Source: a virus. From it: 64,000 nt of DNA. The notes below the pieces were generated by a model. That model saw only the letters and a list, made by a program, of their open reading frames with translations. It did no database searches and had not been told where the DNA came from. Made by a program: the position numbers and the translations under genes. This document shows, piece after piece, positions 21,035-30,378 of the stretch. Position 1 is the first letter of the stretch. Each line of letters starts with the position of its first letter. Location: the IMG/VR virus record IMGVR_UViG_3300008740_000001, positions 62,001-126,000 of that record. One strand, given 5' to 3'.

Positions 21035-24000
21035 CGCCAGATGTAAACTATGATTCAATGTTCGAAGGGATACTGCCAACCCCTAAAATTAGAACAGTGT
21101 CTTTGAAGCTTTCGCCTTTGCCTCCTCCGGTAAATAATCCTCATATTGATCATGTGAGGGAAACAATCATATATGAAGGAAGAGATGGAACGCAGCAGCT
21201 TAAGTCCCCCGGGTTTTCAATTAGTAAAGATCCGAGAAATCTTCTGATTGAAGTTACCGTAGTTTTAATAGACAAGATTGAAGATAGTGGGATTTCATCT
21301 TGGTTTAAAGATGAAGACTTGATGAAATATATGAGATTGCAGTTAATTCACTGCGAAGACGCAACATTTTCAGAAAAACTAACCTCTCAAACACTTAGTC
21401 CACTGCCGTCAATGGTTAATAAATACAAAGAGAACAATGGATTGGTCCAGAATGTTGTGATATCTCTAGAAAGCTCAGAAGATCTTGAGGGGTTTTACGA
21501 CAAAGAAGCCGGCGAAAATGTAGTCAAAGAGGCTTCATATAAGTTTAATTTCGCTATCAATACTACGACGCCAAAACACTTGACTTATTTTGCAAATGTT
21601 TATTTAGATACCGATCAATTGATAAATGATTATAGTTTAGATTTGTCTGATAATGGATTAATATCCGCCGTTAGTGATACCACAGTCGAATCAGTATACA
21701 AAGATGGTAAGCAAGTATCATCTGCTTCCATGTACTATACAAAGGGTTCTAATATTTTCACTGGACAAGTATATGAAGCTCCCGGCGGAATTGTGGTGCC
21801 ATCAACGGTTATAAATGACGAACAAATCATCATAGATCTAAATACGATTCTGTCCTCTTTCAGTTCAGATGCACGCTCCTCAACCGCGAATAGTTATAAA
21901 CAGCAGTTAAACAAAGTTATGAACGACCACTCAGCGCCTAAAATGGGACAAATAAACAGGTTGCTCAAATCTTGGCAATCAAGAGATGGCAGGACGAAGG
22001 CCGGCCGCATTTATAAATTATTGAAAAAGAGATATGAGGTATATGAAAAGAAGATTAACGCATCTACGCGCCAGTTAACTAAAAAACAAGTCACCAACCC
22101 CACAATTCGTGATGATCGCACAATAGCAGATTTGGCCGACATTGAGATCACACTAGAAGCTCCAGTAGAAGAGACTTTGGCCCTTGAAGACATCCGTTCG
22201 GCCAACAATAACATGTCGGCCGAAACTGCTGCAGCCAATTTAGAAAACGCACTATACTTTAGTGAGTTGTCGTTAACAAGGCCTACTGATAGTTCGGTCC
22301 GTGGCCTTTTTTTGGTAGATTTCGAAAAAATGGTGTCTAAAAATAGCAAATATTCCGGCTTGCTAAACAACACGAATGCTGAAATTCGGTCTGTTTTACG
22401 AGATCGTGTAAGATTAGAAGGTGTTAGAATAACAAGAGAGAGAATAGACGACCAGAACACCTTGAGTCAGTATGATCTGCATATGGTAAGAGATACAGAA
22501 TCGATTAATCAATTGATAGCTAATGGAGTGATCGACGAAAAAACAAAGGAAATAAAGGGCGCCGCTCTGGAGTCTTCGACAAACAAAAAGAAGGGTGAGC
22601 TTATTGGTTCTGTATCACAGGTCCACTTGGACGGCATAACTAATCGCAACATCATGGCTTTCGAGATACGTGATGCTAACATGGTGGGCAAAACTACTGG
22701 AAAATACAAATACCGAGTTAGCCTGTTGGCAGTCGATAGGATTGGCATATATCTGGCCGACAAGCTTTATGAGCTTGTTCAGGCCAAGGAGAGTATGAAA
22801 GTATATTATAATCTGGCCAACTTACAGTGTAACTATGATCTTAAGAACGAACGTTTTACGGAATTTTTTATTGCGTCTTTATATGAAAAATATAACTTAG
22901 CTAATCCGGATTCCTTAATGTTGGAGAATATAGAAGAACTGAATAAGCTTCTGGTTTCTGAGTCCCCCATGGACGCACCTTGGATGCGACCAATTACGAA
23001 ATATGTTGAGGTACTGAATTTATTTGGGGACATTAACGATGACTCCGGCGCCTCGCTGGCTAAGAAGATGTATCTGAAAGTAGAACCTTCGACAGCCACA
23101 CCGGACTCGATTTTAGAAGTTATTGGTCAATTGGAAGAGCTAGAAACAAAGGCCTCCGACGCACTGGGGCTGTCACAGACACAACTTGCATCATACAACT
23201 CTGCGGGATCCAAAATCACTGCAAACCTAGCTGCCAATATACAAATTGACTATCTTTTCAATAGTGTTCTGGATAACACCACGTTGAGTAATGTCGGCGC
23301 CCGTTATTTGGAATATGCTTCGGAGGCAACTCAGGGCCTCCCGGTGATAAGCAAAAACGACTATGTTCGCAGACTCAATCAAGAAAATTCAAGATATTTT
23401 AAAAATAATCCGACAAAAACTGCAAACGCCTTAAACGATATGGGCACATACAAATTGTCTTATTTGGCGCCATCATTTATGCAGGTCGGAGGTAAAAAAT
23501 TAGCATTATTAGAACGAGGAGAATCTTTGTATGACCCAGATCAATTCCAAGAAATGCTGTTCAGTATCTCTCTCTTAAAGACAAATCCAGCAGCGCGCTC
23601 TTTGACAATGCCAGTGTTGAACAAGTCGGCAACCAGTCTAGATCAGAGCACCAAAGCTTCGTCAGAAATGTCGTCAATTAACACTCAGGCATTGACTCTT
23701 TTGGCTAATTTCGGGATTGCATTTGCCAGCCCTAAGCCATCTAAGTCATCCTTGACGATTACCGCCGATCCTTTGTCTGAAGTAAAAAGCATTCTTGGCG
23801 AGAATACTCTTTTGGCAATCAATAACGCCGTCATGAACGATATTAACACGGCCGACGATTTGTCGATGATAACGGATTTAACAAACGTAGAAGTCTCGGT
23901 TGCAGATGCCACCTCGATGGCGAGTGCACTAGTGGGTACCTTGACTAATCTGGGAATGCAAAATTATTTTGGGATTAATGCTCAGGGCTTACAAGTGGCA

Positions 24001-24939
24001 GAAATGAGTGCAGTAGAAAAAGAACAGGTTCAGTTTTCTAAAACTTTAGACTTCTTTGATCTGACGAATCCTAAAAATGGAATCGACGCAGAAATGAAAA
24101 CGGCTGGGGGGAAAAGCTCCACTTCGAAGATTAGAAAAATTCCAAATCAATTAAAAAGCATATTTTTGACAAAAACTGGCCAAGCTAGCCCAAACAAGAA
24201 CTGGTTCCAAATGGAACAAGATCCTATCACTAGTCCAGATACGAGAGCAATATTCGAAATTCTGTATTTTAACTTACAACAAGTGGAAGTTCTGACCGGC
24301 TTTGAAGTTTCTCCTGAAGGAACTTTGTTGTTGAGGAGTCCGCAATGGGAATTGTTACAAGAATCACACTTTTCTAATGTTGGAAAAATATTTTGTAGAA
24401 TGAGCAGATACAGAAATGATTTATTGCATGTTGGCCAAACCGACATGATAGATTTACCGGCATATAACGATTATTTCGTTTTAAACATGTCAGACAGATC
24501 AACAAAATTTATCAGCCCGGTCACTGATCCCGGCCTTTATACATCCGGTGGAGAATATGAATTGCCTGACGGAACTAATTATATAGGCGATTATCATATC
24601 CACAAGGACGGAACTGTTATGACCGGCACTGATCATACAGAAGCCAGTGAGGTACTGGTGCCTATTGGGAGCACGATTTCGACGAAGGCACGCGCATCTC
24701 GTCGCGCCTCCTCTTTACTGCAAGCAGATGAGTCGGGATACCAGCGTACTTTGTTACAGCAAATGGTTTCAACTCATTATGAACAAGTTGCAGTCTCAAG
24801 CGAGTATTGTTCAACAGCTAAGACGATTACAAGCGCCGGCCAGCGAACAACAAAGAAAGCCAGCAAAAGGGCCACCACGTCGGCATCCACCAGATCTACG
24901 AAGGGTTCCAAGAACAAGAGAAGTAGGAGTAAATATTAA
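21022..24939 (+). CDS. Large virion structural protein, unknown role
   Basis: This protein has 1305 residues. The start at 21022 lies inside the end of the preceding gene, behind GAGGA. The sequence is mixed alpha/beta. The N-terminal 200 residues are beta-rich, residues about 280-560 look helical with charged heptad-like stretches, and the last 50 residues are very rich in Ser, Thr, Lys and Arg (a basic, probably disordered tail). I do not recognise a named family. Its size and the coupled position in a run of structural genes suggest a baseplate or tail-fibre-attachment protein. The stop overlaps the ATG of the next gene (TAATG). Confidence 0.6.
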   Translation: MPRLTPDVNYDSMFEGILPTPKIRTVSLKLSPLPPPVNNPHIDHVRETIIYEGRDGTQQLKSPGFSISKDPRNLLIEVTVVLIDKIEDSGISSWFKDEDLMKYMRLQLIHCEDATFSEKLTSQTLSPLPSMVNKYKENNGLVQNVVISLESSEDLEGFYDKEAGENVVKEASYKFNFAINTTTPKHLTYFANVYLDTDQLINDYSLDLSDNGLISAVSDTTVESVYKDGKQVSSASMYYTKGSNIFTGQVYEAPGGIVVPSTVINDEQIIIDLNTILSSFSSDARSSTANSYKQQLNKVMNDHSAPKMGQINRLLKSWQSRDGRTKAGRIYKLLKKRYEVYEKKINASTRQLTKKQVTNPTIRDDRTIADLADIEITLEAPVEETLALEDIRSANNNMSAETAAANLENALYFSELSLTRPTDSSVRGLFLVDFEKMVSKNSKYSGLLNNTNAEIRSVLRDRVRLEGVRITRERIDDQNTLSQYDLHMVRDTESINQLIANGVIDEKTKEIKGAALESSTNKKKGELIGSVSQVHLDGITNRNIMAFEIRDANMVGKTTGKYKYRVSLLAVDRIGIYLADKLYELVQAKESMKVYYNLANLQCNYDLKNERFTEFFIASLYEKYNLANPDSLMLENIEELNKLLVSESPMDAPWMRPITKYVEVLNLFGDINDDSGASLAKKMYLKVEPSTATPDSILEVIGQLEELETKASDALGLSQTQLASYNSAGSKITANLAANIQIDYLFNSVLDNTTLSNVGARYLEYASEATQGLPVISKNDYVRRLNQENSRYFKNNPTKTANALNDMGTYKLSYLAPSFMQVGGKKLALLERGESLYDPDQFQEMLFSISLLKTNPAARSLTMPVLNKSATSLDQSTKASSEMSSINTQALTLLANFGIAFASPKPSKSSLTITADPLSEVKSILGENTLLAINNAVMNDINTADDLSMITDLTNVEVSVADATSMASALVGTLTNLGMQNYFGINAQGLQVAEMSAVEKEQVQFSKTLDFFDLTNPKNGIDAEMKTAGGKSSTSKIRKIPNQLKSIFLTKTGQASPNKNWFQMEQDPITSPDTRAIFEILYFNLQQVEVLTGFEVSPEGTLLLRSPQWELLQESHFSNVGKIFCRMSRYRNDLLHVGQTDMIDLPAYNDYFVLNMSDRSTKFISPVTDPGLYTSGGEYELPDGTNYIGDYHIHKDGTVMTGTDHTEASEVLVPIGSTISTKARASRRASSLLQADESGYQRTLLQQMVSTHYEQVAVSSEYCSTAKTITSAGQRTTKKASKRATTSASTRSTKGSKNKRSRSKY

Positions 24940-27458
24940 TGTCTCTAGCTAAGAAGAAAACCTATATTCCCGCTTCCCTTATTGGTACGCCTACAGATCC
25001 TTTGCGCAGTGAACTCGGCGCCCACTGGATTCGTTATAAAAAGTCGGAAAAGTTTTCAAAGCATGAGCAGTTGCTATACTTGGCCGACAATACTAATAAT
25101 GCGGATTTAACAATACCGACAAACATCAAGGACTTTACGTTTTCAGAGGAAACGGATGTAGACTCCGCTCGCTGGACTCAAAAAAAGGTTACTATGAGGA
25201 TTTATGGAGACCCGAACACTTTTGAGAGCCAAAAGCATTGGCGCGCCTTCGTACTCGGCACAGTTTATAATGAGGAGGCTTACGCACCAATCATCAACAC
25301 TGGAACAAAGTATACAGACCACGTATTCACATGTGAGGCTCCTTTTACAGAAAAAGAAGCTAGCCTTTTAGGCGGCTCGTCTTTGGTGAAAACATACGAT
25401 GTGGACTTGGAATACAACTTCTATCAAAGAGAATATGAAAGACTCTCCATACGTAAAGTACCAGAGAGGCTGCTACCTAACTTGTATGTACTATATTCGT
25501 TTAAAGAAGAGGAGGAAAACGACGCTGTTGTAACGAACAAGATGTTCCGCAAGCACGTTTCCTTGGGGGGCGCCCTCAACGACAACACGGTAAATCAGTT
25601 CACAGACATAGGTTCAGAAAATCCAGATGTATCCAATAGTGACGAATACCTTAAATCGTTTTCTTATGCTATTTTAGATCGCACTGTATCAAAAGAAGGG
25701 CTGTCGAGCGTGATTGAGGCATACCAGAATGTTATGTTACCTGCATCTAACCTGAGTATACTTGGCTATAATGTAAAAAGGGAAATGTTCCCCATGTACA
25801 GCGACATTACTTTTGCTACTGACAAGACGACACAGTTCACACAAATATTGCTAGACTGCAATGCTAGTTGCACTTTTATGAAAGACATATACGATTCGAC
25901 AAAGGGCTCTGATTTGACCTTTGTTGATCAGAACTTTACAACACATGTTGAAGTTCCTGTACAGAAGGAAAACGAATTAGGTACAACCACATACGATAGT
26001 GTCAGCATGCTTGGCACTTCTGCTGCTAGAATTTGGAACATGAACGATTGGTATGAGCATTTTCAGACAATAGAACCAACTCCGATGGTAAACGGCATTT
26101 ATCTGGGCCACCAAAATAGAGAAACCCAGCTTGTCACTGAAGCAAATTATGGCTTTTATAAAAAGCTAATGGAAACAATTTTCTCTGGCAAGCTGAGAAC
26201 CCTTATAAAAAGCCAGCAGCGCCGCTTTGCTGATGTTATAGATGGAGACAGTTCATATTCGGAAGAGGTTTTTTACAAAATTGAAAAGTATGCCGGAAAT
26301 GCCACGGGTACCCCCATGCAAACTTTTTGGATTCCAAATACCAACGAGGTCGATATTGTTAACTTTATCGACACACAGGTTAAATATAACAAGAAGTACA
26401 CATATGTAGCCACTGTACACAAGCTAGTTATTGGAGCTTCCTATCGATATAGTAATGTGGCAGTCACAAAGAGAGTAACAGAAGATTGCGTCGAGTTTAT
26501 TGACGCGACTACTGGAGACACAGTATCACCCAGAGTTGAGGGCGATGTCACCGTGAACAACATTACGGGAACTCGTACTGCTATTGCAATAAACAAGGAC
26601 GACAGATTTATGGCAGAGGTAGATGTCACTATGACACCGGAAATCTTTTTGGTCGAGGTACCATTCTTTACTTATTCTGCTAGACTTATTGACGATCCGC
26701 CCATGCCTCCTGAAATCGACATATTGCCCTATAGAACCGACAGTAGATTCTTGAAATTTTTTATGCAAGGCTCTACGGGAGAACTGGAAGTAATGCCAAT
26801 TATATTAACTGACAAAGACAGAGTGATGGTCCAAAAAATACGGTCGGCTAAAAATCTAAGTAAAACAGAACCCATTGTTTACAAAGCGGACGATTATCCT
26901 TCATACTTTGAAATTTATCGATTAGATGAGCCGCCGCGAAGTTATAAGAGTTTCCGAAACAACCGTCGCGCCGTCGTAAAGACAGATATCTCGGATCAGA
27001 CAGCGCAGAAAGCCTCATCGGCCGCATATGTAGAGCAAATTCTGCCAAATATAAAATATTATTATATGTTCCGTTCAATAGATCTTCATGGCAAAACAGG
27101 TTACCCTTCTCCAGTATATGAAATCGAAATGGTAGAAGACAAGGGAGCCTTTTACCCCATAGTCAAGGTACACACAATTAATCCGCGTCTAGATCTTACA
27201 ACAATAAAATCTGGACGAAGATTCGTTCAAATCATACCAAATATTGGGCACACACTAATTAATGAAGTAGACTCGGCTTTTGAAGACTATTCATCAGCGA
27301 AAGATATCCCGGGCGACGTGGCTTATGGGTTCAAGGAAGACCCAATCTGGGGCAAGAAATTTAAGGTAAGAATCACATCGAAAAAGACAGGCAGAAAAAT
27401 GGACTTTAACCTTCAGTTTAAAACCAAAAGAGTTAAAACAGATTTTGAAGCAAGTTGA
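24939..27458 (+). CDS. Large virion structural protein, unknown role
   Basis: This 839-residue protein is translated from an ATG overlapping the previous stop. It has no membrane segments or enzyme motifs that I can see. It is beta-rich with many Tyr and Thr residues, and the C-terminal 40 residues are Lys/Arg-rich (MDFNLQFKTKRVKTDF). A stretch near residues 690-760 (AAYVEQILPNIKYYYMFRSIDLHGKTGYPSPVY region) resembles a fibronectin-III-type strand pattern, in which a paired aromatic strand is followed by G-x-x-S-P. This is a weak resemblance. The gene belongs to the same overlapping cluster as the 1305-residue protein, so the two products may act together in the tail. Confidence 0.58.
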   Translation: MSLAKKKTYIPASLIGTPTDPLRSELGAHWIRYKKSEKFSKHEQLLYLADNTNNADLTIPTNIKDFTFSEETDVDSARWTQKKVTMRIYGDPNTFESQKHWRAFVLGTVYNEEAYAPIINTGTKYTDHVFTCEAPFTEKEASLLGGSSLVKTYDVDLEYNFYQREYERLSIRKVPERLLPNLYVLYSFKEEEENDAVVTNKMFRKHVSLGGALNDNTVNQFTDIGSENPDVSNSDEYLKSFSYAILDRTVSKEGLSSVIEAYQNVMLPASNLSILGYNVKREMFPMYSDITFATDKTTQFTQILLDCNASCTFMKDIYDSTKGSDLTFVDQNFTTHVEVPVQKENELGTTTYDSVSMLGTSAARIWNMNDWYEHFQTIEPTPMVNGIYLGHQNRETQLVTEANYGFYKKLMETIFSGKLRTLIKSQQRRFADVIDGDSSYSEEVFYKIEKYAGNATGTPMQTFWIPNTNEVDIVNFIDTQVKYNKKYTYVATVHKLVIGASYRYSNVAVTKRVTEDCVEFIDATTGDTVSPRVEGDVTVNNITGTRTAIAINKDDRFMAEVDVTMTPEIFLVEVPFFTYSARLIDDPPMPPEIDILPYRTDSRFLKFFMQGSTGELEVMPIILTDKDRVMVQKIRSAKNLSKTEPIVYKADDYPSYFEIYRLDEPPRSYKSFRNNRRAVVKTDISDQTAQKASSAAYVEQILPNIKYYYMFRSIDLHGKTGYPSPVYEIEMVEDKGAFYPIVKVHTINPRLDLTTIKSGRRFVQIIPNIGHTLINEVDSAFEDYSSAKDIPGDVAYGFKEDPIWGKKFKVRITSKKTGRKMDFNLQFKTKRVKTDFEAS

Positions 27459-27468
27459 TAAGTTGAGT

Positions 27469-27495
27469 ACTATTTATAATTGTTACTATTTATAA
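27469..27495 (+). promoter_or_regulatory. Tandem ACTATTTATAA elements (candidate late promoters)
   Basis: Two exact copies of ACTATTTATAA occur at 27469-27479 and 27485-27495, 16 bases apart, ending 20 bases before the ATG at 27516. The same element or close variants lie before other structural genes (39533, 46759, 54770, 57336, 60438, 60740, 63474). On the opposite strand it reads as the T4 late octamer TATAAATA, but all genes run forward. The promoter role is inferred from recurrence and position. Confidence 0.5.
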
Positions 27496-27515
27496 AAGGA
27501 GAAGAGGATTAACAC

Positions 27516-28430
27516 ATGGCATTTTTAGATAATTCGGGAGATATCATTCTCGATGCAGTTTTGACTGATACGGGACGTTTCCGTTTGGCAAAGGGGGACG
27601 GAAGTTTTAAAATTACAAAGTTTGCTCTAGGTGATGATGAAATAGACTACGCCTTGTACAACAAAACCCATGCCAGCGGCAGCGCTTATTACGATTTGGA
27701 ACTGTTACAAACTCCTGTTCTCGAAGCCTTCACCAACAACACCTCACTGCTTAAGTCAAGACTTGTTTCTATTCCAAGAACAAACTTGCTGTATTTGCCG
27801 GTAACAAAGATTAACGAGATTTATTCCACCAACAATGCACGTCACACCAGCGGCGCATTTTTGGTTGCAGTTAATAAAGATACCGAGGAGGCTCTCGGTG
27901 TCGATTCTTCGGGCAATGCAGTTAGCGGAATCATGTATGGTGAAAATGTGGGAGCCGGTACAACAATTAGGATTGATCAGGGACTGGATACAACAGAAAT
28001 CTCCCCAGCTTTTACAATTGATGCTGACCTTGTTGAGACGCAGTATATCGTTGAGATTGATAATCGATTCGGATCCATGGTCAACCCAACGAATGGTTCT
28101 ATTGCCTCGCCTTCTTTTATTGACGATGACAACATTGCAACCTACTTCTTCTCTCTGGGCACAGACATTGGCATTGTCTCAGAGAATACCGAAAGAGATG
28201 CAGCCGCCTCTACACAGACAATTCAAGGCCCTCGCGGCACTTATTTAGAAATGCAAATGCAAGCTTCGCTGGATTTGAACACGGGTACTTTCTTGTTTAC
28301 CGAATTGGGTTCTACCACGACTGTCAATAGCGTGTCGGTTTACTATATTGACACAACTCTTCGAATTACGGGCGCCACCACAGGTTATAGGCTTGATGTC
28401 CCGGTTCGATTCGTAAGAAAACAATCATAG
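27516..28430 (+). CDS. Virion structural protein (LTxxG...KGxFK family)
   Basis: This 304-residue protein starts MAFLDNSGDIILDAVLTDTG, a beginning I recognise from uncharacterised structural proteins of T4-like marine phages. Residues 15-50 share the LT-x-x-G...L-x-KG-x-FK...A-x-x-DD...Y-x-x-Y pattern with the protein at 19967. The rest is beta-rich and Ser/Thr-rich, without cysteine clusters or membrane segments. It has a good ribosome site (AAAAGGAGAAG) and tandem candidate late promoters, so it probably opens a transcription unit that includes the two fibre-like genes and the J-domain gene downstream. The exact location in the virion is unknown. Confidence 0.68.
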   Translation: MAFLDNSGDIILDAVLTDTGRFRLAKGDGSFKITKFALGDDEIDYALYNKTHASGSAYYDLELLQTPVLEAFTNNTSLLKSRLVSIPRTNLLYLPVTKINEIYSTNNARHTSGAFLVAVNKDTEEALGVDSSGNAVSGIMYGENVGAGTTIRIDQGLDTTEISPAFTIDADLVETQYIVEIDNRFGSMVNPTNGSIASPSFIDDDNIATYFFSLGTDIGIVSENTERDAAASTQTIQGPRGTYLEMQMQASLDLNTGTFLFTELGSTTTVNSVSVYYIDTTLRITGATTGYRLDVPVRFVRKQS

Positions 28431-28447
28431 GGATATAGGATAAAAAT

Positions 28448-29665
28448 ATGGCAACCACATTTAAAACATTTTCTAGCAATGACGTAATTTCAACAAAGAC
28501 CTTGCTGCACGAAGCGGTACCCGTCACGGGCGCAATCTGTTCCGGAACATATGCAGATGGCAATATTAAGAACTATTCACATGGAATGTTCGAATCAGTT
28601 TACGACTACCCGTATCTAAGTTCTTCGGCAAACCATATTTTTGATATTACCATAGGGTATTCTCCCAAGTCTATTCTGTATGCAACTGGTTCGACCAAAG
28701 TCATGCAAACAAAGAAAAACAGCATCTACAATCAAATGGCGCAGGTGCTCATGGGATTCGACCATACTGGCTCGGTCCAGTTATTCGACGAAGACGGAGA
28801 CCTCCTCGCCGGCGGAAATAAACTTAAAGAATGTTTCTTCCTCAACTTCTCTAGATTGCTGGTTAAGGACGAGATCAAAAAAGGCTCGTTTGCAGTAGAA
28901 TTCGGAGTTGGCTCTAATGCCCCACACTACAATACTGACGATGGAACAAACAATACTTTCCAGAAATTAGTAAAGTTGGCGGACACAAACGCCCAGAATG
29001 ATTTTAGAGTTAACTCTCCGGCCGGCGAATACGGCGTGCTGTATGCATCTGTGTCAAAGGGTTCGAATGTGCTGTTTGGCGATCCCGCAGACGGCGCCAC
29101 CACCGTCCGCGCCGGTTTGATTTATTATCAAGCAGGCATTGCAGTTATCACATCTTCTTTGTTCCACAGGGCAACATCGGATGATACGGGGAATCCCACG
29201 TTAGACTCTTCCAGAACCGGTACGGGATTGCTACACAGAAGCCTAGGCGCCCCACTCACAGCCTCTATTTATGCTCATAAGGGGTATAACACGACTGATT
29301 CACACGGCGGTACACCCGGCGAAACTTTCCAGATGCTATTTACGGGCTCCAACATTACGGCCTCTTGTGACGGCTTACGCGCCCGAATCTTTAATATATC
29401 GTTCAACAATACGACAGAACTTAATTCTACGGTATATTTCTGCAGAGCGAACCACAATGAATTCAATTATAGTTCAAATCCGACCTATTTGAGTTCTTCG
29501 AAGATCCGCGTGAAGCAGCAGAGCACAGACACTCCGGTATCTTATATTACAACGGTTGGATTATATTCGGCCGATAATGAGCTTATGGCATGTGCAAAGC
29601 TGAGCGAACCATTACGTAAAGACCCCACTAACGAGATGACACTGCGAGTCCGCTTGGACTACTAG
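28448..29665 (+). CDS. Fibre-like structural protein, paralogue of 30379-31641
   Basis: This 405-residue protein is beta-rich, with many Ser, Thr, Asn and Tyr residues. It shares two regions with the 420-residue protein at 30379. One is the middle segment with IKKGSFAVEF (IKKGSVSLKF there). The other is the C-terminus, where NYSSNPTYL is followed by YITTVGLYSADNELMACAKL (NYSNNPTFI and FITKIGLYDANNNLIAVANL there). Both end in a K/R-x-x-LD-aromatic strand. The pair therefore arose by duplication, and both are probably structural units of fibres or baseplate edges. The J-domain gene starts one base after this stop. Confidence 0.65.
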   Translation: MATTFKTFSSNDVISTKTLLHEAVPVTGAICSGTYADGNIKNYSHGMFESVYDYPYLSSSANHIFDITIGYSPKSILYATGSTKVMQTKKNSIYNQMAQVLMGFDHTGSVQLFDEDGDLLAGGNKLKECFFLNFSRLLVKDEIKKGSFAVEFGVGSNAPHYNTDDGTNNTFQKLVKLADTNAQNDFRVNSPAGEYGVLYASVSKGSNVLFGDPADGATTVRAGLIYYQAGIAVITSSLFHRATSDDTGNPTLDSSRTGTGLLHRSLGAPLTASIYAHKGYNTTDSHGGTPGETFQMLFTGSNITASCDGLRARIFNISFNNTTELNSTVYFCRANHNEFNYSSNPTYLSSSKIRVKQQSTDTPVSYITTVGLYSADNELMACAKLSEPLRKDPTNEMTLRVRLDY

Positions 29666-29666
29666 T

Positions 29667-30356
29667 GTGTCTGATAGTCGCGAGAAACGCCGTCTCAGCG
29701 CAAAATATAAGAAGCTCTTAAACCAGCTTCGATACATATACTCCGATTTGGAATACCACAAAGAAGAGCATGGCTACCGAAAACAAGATTTCCAAGAAGC
29801 ATTCAATGCGTTCTGCAAAGAGCGAGGATATGACTGTTCCCAGAGATCCTCGATAGAGAAGTTCCAAGAAAAACAAGTAGATGTTTACAAAGCCGAAGTG
29901 ACTGACAAAGAAAAAGAGAAAATAAAAGAAGAAACCGATGCAGAGATCCAAGAGGAAGAAAGTCCGGACGATCCTGAGCGCGAAATAAAAGCTTTATATA
30001 GAAAGATAGCAGTCCAGACCCACCCGGATAAAATATCAGATGCAGAGGCTCTCTCAATAAAAGAAAAGAAAAAGAGACTTTTTATAGAAGCGAAAGAGGC
30101 AATGGATAGTAGAAATTTTTTTCGATTATCACAAATTGCAGAAGAGTTAGGCGTAGAACTTCCGCCGCCCTCAAAGCAGCAATTAGTGTGGCTGCGAGAG
30201 GAAAAGAAGAGGATTGAGAAAATTATTGCTGGGATTTGTTCTACATACGAATGGGCTGCCATGGCAGAAGAAGGCATTGGACGCCCCAAGGAACAGTTGT
30301 TCGAAGAATACGCCACCATCTTGGGGTGCGCCCGAAACGTTTCTGCGAGAATCTAA
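29667..30356 (+). CDS. J-domain (DnaJ-like) co-chaperone
   Basis: This 229-residue protein starts at GTG, one base after the preceding stop. Residues about 103-150 form a J-domain-like helical unit: helix II (REIKALYRKIAVQTH), the invariant HPD loop at 119-121, and a charged helix III. The N-terminal 100 residues are a charged, probably coiled-coil region, and the C-terminus is helical with Trp residues. There is no Gly/Phe region or zinc-finger domain, so this is not a full DnaJ. J-domains stimulate the ATPase of host DnaK/Hsp70. Its position between two paralogous fibre-like genes suggests a dedicated folding or assembly factor for those proteins, comparable in role, not sequence, to T4 gp38/gp57A. 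That role is inference. Confidence 0.8.
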   Translation: MSDSREKRRLSAKYKKLLNQLRYIYSDLEYHKEEHGYRKQDFQEAFNAFCKERGYDCSQRSSIEKFQEKQVDVYKAEVTDKEKEKIKEETDAEIQEEESPDDPEREIKALYRKIAVQTHPDKISDAEALSIKEKKKRLFIEAKEAMDSRNFFRLSQIAEELGVELPPPSKQQLVWLREEKKRIEKIIAGICSTYEWAAMAEEGIGRPKEQLFEEYATILGCARNVSARI

Positions 30357-30378
30357 ATAGTGGGCTAATTAATATACG

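Noticed and set aside
22011-22460. Minus-strand ORF of 149 codons inside the 1305-residue gene
   Set aside because: No ribosome site or known domain; the + frame is far longer and coupled to its neighbours.
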